Assembly: GCA_046497225.1 (NCBI GenBank)
Contig: JAWOGA010000070.1
Span: 1 to 11,381 of the forward strand
From: JAXHLG01 sp046497225
Lineage (GTDB): Bacteria > Patescibacteriota > Minisyncoccia > Moranbacterales > DUUL01
Reading direction: 5' to 3'
DNA: 11,381 nucleotides
The notes under the pieces are model-generated. The model saw only the letters and a list, made by a program, of their open reading frames with translations, was not told the origin of the DNA and searched no databases. Both the position numbers and the translations under genes were made by a program. Shown here piece after piece: positions 7,121-11,381 of the stretch (positions within the stretch are counted from its first letter, which is position 1; the number at the start of each line of letters is the position of its first letter).

Positions 7121-7134
7121 GTACTGGTGTATAA

Positions 7135-7350
7135 TTATTTATTACTCCTTTTTGTTATCATTCCTCTTTTGCATCGATCGCAAATAATTTCCCTCTTCTT
7201 TTTACCTCCTTTTGCTTTTTTAGCTACATCCTCACGATAATATCGCTCTTTTAACTGGCATTTCCTGGCTCCATAAAAAATACCGCACAAACCAATCAAA
7301 TCTTGCCCGGGATCTTTCTCGGAGATCACCCGTCCAAACAAACTCGCCAT
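7135..7350 (-). CDS. Small basic four-cysteine protein of unknown function
   Basis: I do not recognise this protein. It has 71 residues and is rich in Lys and Arg. It has four cysteines, Cys22, Cys31, Cys57 and Cys60, spaced C-x8-C-x25-C-x2-C, which suggests zinc binding (REIICDRCKRGM is like half of a zinc ribbon). A basic stretch, KKAKGGKKKR (44-53), lies between the pairs. The shape recalls small ribosome- or nucleic-acid-binding proteins, but that is only inference. I chose ATG 7350 because AAAGGAGG (7357-7364) sits 6 bases upstream, the best Shine-Dalgarno site here; an in-frame start at 7395 would add 15 residues translated from the leader. A promoter-like pair lies upstream at 7406-7433 and a hairpin downstream, so it is probably a single-gene unit, perhaps with read-through into galE. 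Confidence 0.75.
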   Translation of the reverse strand: MASLFGRVISEKDPGQDLIGLCGIFYGARKCQLKERYYREDVAKKAKGGKKKREIICDRCKRGMITKRSNK

Positions 7351-7356
7351 AAAAAG

Positions 7357-7364
7357 CCTCCTTT
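7357..7364 (-). promoter_or_regulatory. Strong Shine-Dalgarno site of the four-cysteine gene
   Basis: On the - strand AAAGGAGG is followed by 6 bases (CTTTTT) and ATG. It is the only near-perfect ribosome binding site that precedes a plausible start in this window, and it decides the start at 7350 over the longer in-frame one. It suggests high expression compared with the neighbours. Confidence 0.8.
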
Positions 7365-7405
7365 TAAAACTTTCCAACAATCCCAAAAGAACCAAATTTT
7401 ATTTC

Positions 7406-7433
7406 ATATTATCATTTTTTTAACTTCAGTCAA
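7406..7433 (-). promoter_or_regulatory. Probable sigma-70-type promoter of the four-cysteine gene
   Basis: On the - strand TTGACT (7428-7433, five of six to TTGACA) is followed after 16 bases by TAATAT (7406-7411, four of six to TATAAT). Transcription would begin near 7399, giving a leader of about 50 bases that includes the strong ribosome site. The spacing and the position just upstream of the gene support it. The overlapping GATAAT is closer to consensus but only 14 bases from the -35. Confidence 0.45.
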
Positions 7434-7554
7434 AATCAAAACCCAAAAATAACTAAACAGATAAATTAATTTCGCATTGAAACAATTTGAGCGAATCGCG
7501 CTTCTTATTGATTTTTTATTTTTTAAATAACTCCACAATTAATCAGCTTCAAAT

Positions 7555-7585
7555 AAAAAACCTGATTACCTATAATAGTAATCAG
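7555..7585 (-). terminator. Rho-independent terminator of the pilus gene cluster
   Basis: On the - strand CTGATTAC (7578-7585) pairs with GTAATCAG (7562-7569) across an 8-base loop, then G and a run of six Ts (7555-7560) follow. It lies about 32 bases after the stop of the last pilus-cluster gene. On the + strand there is no T-run after the stem, so it acts in one direction. Confidence 0.75.
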
Positions 7586-7616
7586 AAAACAGAAATACAG
7601 TCACAACTTAAAAATA

Positions 7617-8000
7617 TCACTGGACAACTTCCAAGTTTGATTTTTCCGATGAATTATCTGCTTCTTTGGATTCAGATTCTCTAATTTGATCTTTTTTAAA
7701 GAAATCTCTAGATGCCCTTATTTCTACTTCTTTGTTTCTAAAAATTTTTTGACGTTCTTTTATCTTCTCCGTTATTTCTTCTATTTTGGAAATTTTTTTT
7801 TCATAATTCTCCTTGTCTTTTGAAATTTCGCTCACATCCTCTTTACTTAACTCAGGGTTCAAAACACAATCCCGCCAAACCTGAATGGAAAATCCTAATA
7901 CCACCACAAAAAAGAAAATCGTCAATATCCAGCTTTTTTTATACAAAGAATTGAACACTGCTCTACCCCTAAAGAAATTAATAAATTTACCTGCTTTCAT
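7617..8000 (-). CDS. Small single-pass membrane protein with coiled coil, last gene of the pilus cluster
   Basis: A 127-residue protein with no family I recognise. It has a basic N-terminus (residues 1-23), one transmembrane helix (about 24-42, WILTIFFFVVVLGFSIQVW), then a long charged helix with heptad-like spacing (about 52-95) and an acidic, polar tail rich in Ser, Glu and Lys. The topology (short inside, long outside) resembles PilN and PilO, and it takes the place where pilP would follow pilO in Proteobacteria. PilP is a lipoprotein, and I see neither a lipobox nor a PilP-like beta domain here. Its start overlaps the end of the PilO-like gene by 14 bases, so the two are translationally coupled. 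It ends in TGA just before a terminator. A structural partner of PilN/PilO is the likely role, by position and shape only. Confidence 0.75.
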   Translation of the reverse strand: MKAGKFINFFRGRAVFNSLYKKSWILTIFFFVVVLGFSIQVWRDCVLNPELSKEDVSEISKDKENYEKKISKIEEITEKIKERQKIFRNKEVEIRASRDFFKKDQIRESESKEADNSSEKSNLEVVQ

Positions 8001-8592
8001 AGCTTTCTTTTTTAAAAAATGAAATTATAACCTCACTCTCCATTGCCTCCTCTTTTTCTCCAAGAGAAAAAGATTGTTCTTCTAACTTTTTTTTATTAGA
8101 AAAATCTTTTATGGAGACTGAGTGAACATCAACTAAATAATCAATATTTTCTAATTTGTATAGGTATTTCATATACTCACTGAAAGCGCCGGTGGCTTGA
8201 ATAGATAAGAATATCTCCTGATTCTCCTTGTCATTCTTCTTGTTATTTAAATCCTTTTTAAGTGTTTTTATTTCAATAGCAATTCCCGCTTCATCAGCCA
8301 TTTCTTCTAATTTTTGTATCAAATTAATTTCGCTGTTTTTTCCAACAAAAAAATTATCCACCAAGGTTTTATTTTTCTCCAAAAATGCCAAATCATTCTT
8401 ATATTTATCTGTATTGCTGTTTTCAACTCTCAATTCCTCTGTTAATAATCTCAATTTCTCCATTTCATCTTTTCGAGAGTAAACCTCTTTTTTAAGGGGA
8501 ATAATAGCAAAAAAAACCAAACCAGATAAAATCAATATAAATACAATCGATGTTATCCAAGCCTTATTTTTCTTAAAAAAAGAATTCGACAT
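7987..8592 (-). CDS. pilO: PilO-like type IV pilus inner-membrane assembly protein
   Basis: A 201-residue protein with PilO architecture: a short cytoplasmic N-terminus, one transmembrane helix (about 12-31), a coiled coil (about 34-75), then a small alpha/beta domain. In PilO the domain is ferredoxin-like and forms heterodimers with PilN. Here it includes LIQKLEEMADEAGIAIEI (91-108), then IFLSIQATGAFSEYMKYLYK (127-146) and DYLVDVHSVSI (151-161), a common PilO pattern with G-x-F/Y-x-x-x-x-x-F/Y-L. Sequence identity is always low in this family, so the call rests on architecture and on its place 8 bases after pilN. It ends in a lysine- and glutamate-rich tail. It overlaps the next gene by 14 bases. 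Confidence 0.85.
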   Translation of the reverse strand: MSNSFFKKNKAWITSIVFILILSGLVFFAIIPLKKEVYSRKDEMEKLRLLTEELRVENSNTDKYKNDLAFLEKNKTLVDNFFVGKNSEINLIQKLEEMADEAGIAIEIKTLKKDLNNKKNDKENQEIFLSIQATGAFSEYMKYLYKLENIDYLVDVHSVSIKDFSNKKKLEEQSFSLGEKEEAMESEVIISFFKKESYESR

Positions 8593-8600
8593 ACCCTATT

Positions 8601-9131
8601 TTAATTATATTTAAAAACAGTCTCAAAGTTTATATTCTCTTTGGAGGTAAAACTGGAAATTGGAAATTCAATATCTTGAAATCTATCATTTTCCTGAAGC
8701 TTTTCTTCAAATTTAATTAGGTCGACCCTCTTTTCAGCAAACCCTTTCATGGTAACTTGATCTTTGTTTAAAATCAATTCAGAATAAAAAAGACTCTCCG
8801 GTAAAATTTCATTTAAGTCCTGAATTAATTGCCAATAATATGTACCTGTTAAATTGTCATCTATCAAAGAAGCCTTCTTGTAATAATCTTGAACTTCATT
8901 CCTAGCCCTGGAAATCAATTGACTATTTTCGTTGGATTTTATTTTCTCAACCTCCTCTTGGTAAATATCTTTTTGAATATCTACGACAAAAGCGCAAGAG
9001 GCCAAAAACCCGGCAAAAACCATTGCAGCCAGTACCATAGAAAAACCCACACCAAAGAGCCAAGATGTTAATTTGTTTATTCTTAATTTCCTTTTTCTTT
9101 CTTCCGGTAATAAATTAATCGAAATTTTCAT
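8601..9131 (-). CDS. pilN: PilN-like type IV pilus inner-membrane assembly protein
   Basis: A 176-residue PilN homologue. The N-terminus holds INLLPEE (5-11), the conserved peptide that binds the groove of PilM in the cytoplasm, followed by basic residues. One transmembrane helix spans about 24-50, then a coiled coil (about 52-90). A small alpha/beta domain follows, including WQLIQDLNEILPESLFYSEL (100-119) and VTMKGFAEKRVDLIKFEEKL (126-145), as expected for the PilN/PilO fold. It couples cytoplasmic PilM to the outer face of the membrane. Its ATG lies inside the end of pilM (17-base overlap), which points to translational coupling and matched amounts. PilO follows after 8 bases. Confidence 0.9.
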   Translation of the reverse strand: MKISINLLPEERKRKLRINKLTSWLFGVGFSMVLAAMVFAGFLASCAFVVDIQKDIYQEEVEKIKSNENSQLISRARNEVQDYYKKASLIDDNLTGTYYWQLIQDLNEILPESLFYSELILNKDQVTMKGFAEKRVDLIKFEEKLQENDRFQDIEFPISSFTSKENINFETVFKYN

Positions 9132-10203
9132 ACTCTTGTGCTCTTAAAGATAATCCAATAGCCGTTGAAAAATTTTGCGCATCATCTTTAGAAATAGGAG
9201 GAACTCTTTTATTAAAATTAAATTCACTCCAAGGATCGGCCTTAACTACCTCTCTGTTTAATCTTGAAGAAAGATAAGCGTCCAAACCTCTCAAATTACT
9301 ACCTCCCCCGGTTAAGACAACTTTTTTAATCTTTTTATCACCCATCTCTTTAAACAAATTATTTTGAAAAAAATCAATCGTCTTTTCTATATCTTCCACT
9401 AAATTTTCTAAAATTGGCTTAAACGTATTGAATACCTCCTCTTTTTCTTTCTTATTTTTTCCCAATCCGGTTTTAATTTTATAACTTTCCGCTTTTTCAA
9501 AACTTGTCCCCAACTGCTTAACCACAGCATCAGTAAAAACTTTGCCACAAACAGAACTATTGGCGGTAAAAATAGGGACATTCTTGTCATAAAGAACAAA
9601 ATTTCCATAATCCATTCCAATGTCTACAAGCAATAAAAAACCACTATCTTTTGCTCCAATTATACTCCTCCCGTTAGCCACCGACTCAGGCTCAAAAGCT
9701 ACCACTTCATACCCAATAGATTCAAAGGCGCTTAAATAATTATCTATAACTTTCTTAGGAGAAGCCATGACCAATACATCCATTTTTTGTTTCTTTTTTT
9801 TAATTATTTCCCAATCATAATAAACACTATCAATAGAAATGGGGATATTGGACTCGGATTCCCACTTAACTGCTTCATTCGCCTCATCTTTTCTCATTAA
9901 TGGTATTTCCACCACTCTGGTAAATATTTTTGTCTCAGGCACCGACAAGACGAGGTTATTTCCCCTAAAACTACCCTTTGCATCAATTATCGAGTCATTG
10001 AAAACTTTTTTAAATAAAGAAAAATCATTAATTAGATAGGAATCTATCAAACCTTTTGGCATCTTTTTCTTGCTCCACCCAACAACCCTCTTCCCATGTT
10101 TATCATTTTCTAATTGAATAATTTTCAAGGCGGACTTACTAAAATCAACCCCGAAAGCCTCGGATTTTTTAAAAAAGTTATTCTTTTGAAAAAACCCTCC
10201 CAT
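9115..10203 (-). CDS. pilM: PilM-like actin-fold ATPase of type IV pilus assembly
   Basis: A 362-residue cytoplasmic protein of the PilM/FtsA-like actin superfamily, which binds ATP and the PilN N-terminus and organises the inner-membrane pilus complex. Seen: phosphate-1 loop FGVDFSKSALKII (17-29), the PilM pattern EIPLMRKDEANEAVKWE (99-115), PISIDSVYYDWEI (121-133), phosphate-2 LLVDIGMDYGNFVL (191-204), and the adenosine motif VVLTGGGSNLRGL (295-307). Length matches the family (about 350). The first ATG at 10203 has no Shine-Dalgarno sequence. The gap upstream (47 bases to the PilX-like gene) contains TATAAT (10222-10227) on this strand but no matching -35, so co-transcription with the upstream gene is more likely than a separate promoter. 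The N-terminal extension of about 15 residues before the first strand is polar and basic. Confidence 0.93.
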   Translation of the reverse strand: MGGFFQKNNFFKKSEAFGVDFSKSALKIIQLENDKHGKRVVGWSKKKMPKGLIDSYLINDFSLFKKVFNDSIIDAKGSFRGNNLVLSVPETKIFTRVVEIPLMRKDEANEAVKWESESNIPISIDSVYYDWEIIKKKKQKMDVLVMASPKKVIDNYLSAFESIGYEVVAFEPESVANGRSIIGAKDSGFLLLVDIGMDYGNFVLYDKNVPIFTANSSVCGKVFTDAVVKQLGTSFEKAESYKIKTGLGKNKKEKEEVFNTFKPILENLVEDIEKTIDFFQNNLFKEMGDKKIKKVVLTGGGSNLRGLDAYLSSRLNREVVKADPWSEFNFNKRVPPISKDDAQNFSTAIGLSLRAQEYENFD

Positions 10204-10250
10204 TTTTATTTATTTTTATTTATTATAATAATTGTGTCAAAAACAATATT

Positions 10251-11381
10251 TTACTTAACATCTTGCCACAAATCTAAGCTATAAGCATTCCCAGTAGGAA
10301 AATATGGAGGAGGATAATATTTGAGATTACTATCAAAGTATATATTCCTTGTTTGATATCCAGTTCCGTCTATCCAAGCAAAACCATACCTTTCGTTAGT
10401 TGCTATGGAACCATAAAGTGTTATTTCATCTCGCGTCACATAACTTCCTCCCTGAAAATAATTATAATAATCTCTTCCCACCCGCCCCTTTTGAGCCAAT
10501 AACGCCCCGTCAATCTTCAAATCATCCTCTGAAAAAAGACCTACGGAAATATCATTTTCAGCTATTAGTCCTATTATATCATCTCCGTTTTTATTTGTAT
10601 ACAATACATCATTATTTATATATATATCCGGGTCAAAATTGGAATTTAATCTTGCCGCTGTTATGGTAATTCTAGCAGTATCTATTTGTCCTTCCACCCA
10701 AACATTATTATTGGCATAAATTAACCCATTTTCAGGTAAATCAAAAACTTCTGGATCACTTTCCTCTCTTATCCTGTAGGAGTCGCCCTCTCTCCAATTA
10801 TCTCCACTATATTCAAATACTCTCTGAACTTCAACTTTATCATCCGCTCTCAGAGTAAAATGGTAACCTTCGACTTCTTTTTCCACCATATTGCACTCAA
10901 CTCCCCAAATAGGAGGAGGAGGACCTAAACGCGCTTGCTCGCACTCCTCGGTTTCATAAACTTCTTCCCCAAAAAATAATCCACCCGCCTGAGCTTCATC
11001 CTTAATAAGATTTAAATCGGAAATAACACTGTTAAAATCAAGTATAGGCACCGGGTATTCTTTTCCTGCCAAGAAAACTTCATCTTCATTGGATTGGGAT
11101 GTCCAAACTCCGGGTTTGTATGAATAGGTGTCCGGATCATAGTATTCTTCCACGGAACTGGTGACTTTATTATTAGCTACACCGTCAAATCGAATTCCAT
11201 TGTTAGAATGAATAGGACCATGCACGTTGGTTCCTTCTCCAAATCGCATAACATCATTAGCGGCAACAGAGTATTCGCTCCAAGAAGGCCTTCTGAACCT
11301 AACTTGAACTTTTCTTTTAATTTTGGGATGCTTTTTTGTCCACCCCGAAGAAGCCACATTTACTATAGTAGAATAAGACTC
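10251..11381 (-). CDS. PilX-like pilus-associated exported protein, C-terminal part (5' end outside window)
   Basis: The frame is open to the right edge (376 codons seen), so the GTG at 11357 is not a start. The visible part is beta-rich, without membrane segments, and has features common in PilX-type proteins of pilus loci: a basic strand (KIKRKVQVRF) then SEYSVAANDVMRFGEGTNVHG and PIHSNNGIRFDG, which looks like the hand-over to a repetitive beta-solenoid. Later come IYANNNVWVEGQID, ITAARLNSNFDPDIYINND, DDLKIDGALLAQKGRVG and EITLYGSIAT. The end, NIYFDSNLKYYPPPYFP, is a pattern I associate with these proteins. The N-terminal prepilin-like helix would lie outside the window. Two cysteines 16 residues apart flank a PPPP stretch (about 10890-10945) and may form a disulfide loop. 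It precedes pilM by 47 bases. Role, inferred: minor pilin or surface adhesin component. Confidence 0.75.
   Translation of the reverse strand, partial: ESYSTIVNVASSGWTKKHPKIKRKVQVRFRRPSWSEYSVAANDVMRFGEGTNVHGPIHSNNGIRFDGVANNKVTSSVEEYYDPDTYSYKPGVWTSQSNEDEVFLAGKEYPVPILDFNSVISDLNLIKDEAQAGGLFFGEEVYETEECEQARLGPPPPIWGVECNMVEKEVEGYHFTLRADDKVEVQRVFEYSGDNWREGDSYRIREESDPEVFDLPENGLIYANNNVWVEGQIDTARITITAARLNSNFDPDIYINNDVLYTNKNGDDIIGLIAENDISVGLFSEDDLKIDGALLAQKGRVGRDYYNYFQGGSYVTRDEITLYGSIATNERYGFAWIDGTGYQTRNIYFDSNLKYYPPPYFPTGNAYSLDLWQDVK

Noticed and set aside
7130..7135. TATAAT on the + strand
   Set aside because: There is no -35 at the right distance, no + strand gene follows, and it overlaps the end of the four-cysteine gene.
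7466..7500. Possible small hairpin with TTCGC and GCGAA arms near 7471-7495
   Set aside because: The stem is short and bulged, has no T-run, and no gene or repeat context supports a role.
7617..7619. Alternative genetic code (TGA as glycine), known in some Patescibacteria
   Set aside because: TGA acts as the stop of the last pilus-cluster gene just before a terminator, and no gene has an in-frame TGA that would need decoding.
10205..10250. Separate promoter for pilM from TTGACA (10235-10240) or TATAAT (10222-10227)
   Set aside because: The two are only 7 bases apart and neither has a partner at 16-18 bases; in such AT-rich DNA each can arise by chance.
11355..11357. GTG as the start of the PilX-like gene
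   Set aside because: The frame continues open to the window edge and the protein would begin inside the exported beta-rich part with no signal or anchor.
1..11381. CRISPR array, tRNA, rRNA, transposase or prophage genes
   Set aside because: No regularly spaced repeats, cloverleaf sequences or recognisable mobile-element proteins were seen on either strand.

Overview
The window is AT-rich, gene-dense bacterial DNA. It most resembles a member of the Candidate Phyla Radiation (Patescibacteria, Parcubacteria-like). The grounds are short intergenic gaps, few Shine-Dalgarno sequences, a type IV pilus inner-membrane cluster (PilM, PilN, PilO) with no recognisable PilP or PilQ, and compact versions of standard genes. 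This assignment is inferred from gene style; no marker gene in the window settles it. Stops are mostly TAA, with two TAG and one TGA, so the standard bacterial code fits.

Left part (1-2345, + strand): the end of a GNAT acetyltransferase, a short CPA2/Kef-type cation:proton antiporter, and a lytic-transglycosylase-like protein with a twin-arginine signal. The gaps are 29 and 9 bases, so the three genes are probably co-transcribed. They converge on the next block with only 85 bases between and no convincing terminator.

Middle part (2431-7350, - strand): murJ (lipid II flippase), then a rhodanese and a DUF1858 CxxC protein that form a tight pair just downstream of mnmA (tRNA 2-thiouridylase). 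These three could form a small sulfur-transfer module. Next come galE (UDP-glucose 4-epimerase) and a 71-residue basic four-cysteine protein that I do not recognise. The latter has the best ribosome binding site and one of the two better promoter candidates in the window. A family of inverted repeats able to form alternative pairings fills the gap between galE and mnmA. A GC-rich hairpin sits between the four-cysteine gene and galE.

Right part (7617-11381, - strand): a pilus assembly cluster read from the right edge. It runs from the C-terminal part of a large PilX-like surface protein through pilM, pilN and pilO to a small membrane/coiled-coil protein, and ends at a good rho-independent terminator. 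PilM is an actin-like ATPase that docks on the PilN N-terminal INLLPEE motif; PilN and PilO are membrane-anchored partners. The PilX-like protein is probably an exported, pilus-associated component.

The window has several cell-envelope themes: lipid II flipping, peptidoglycan cleavage, sugar-nucleotide supply and pili. I see no tRNA, rRNA, CRISPR array, transposase or phage gene. The least explained items are the repeat family at 5996-6125, the four-cysteine small protein, the DUF1858-rhodanese-mnmA grouping and the dual start signals of the Tat/transglycosylase gene.
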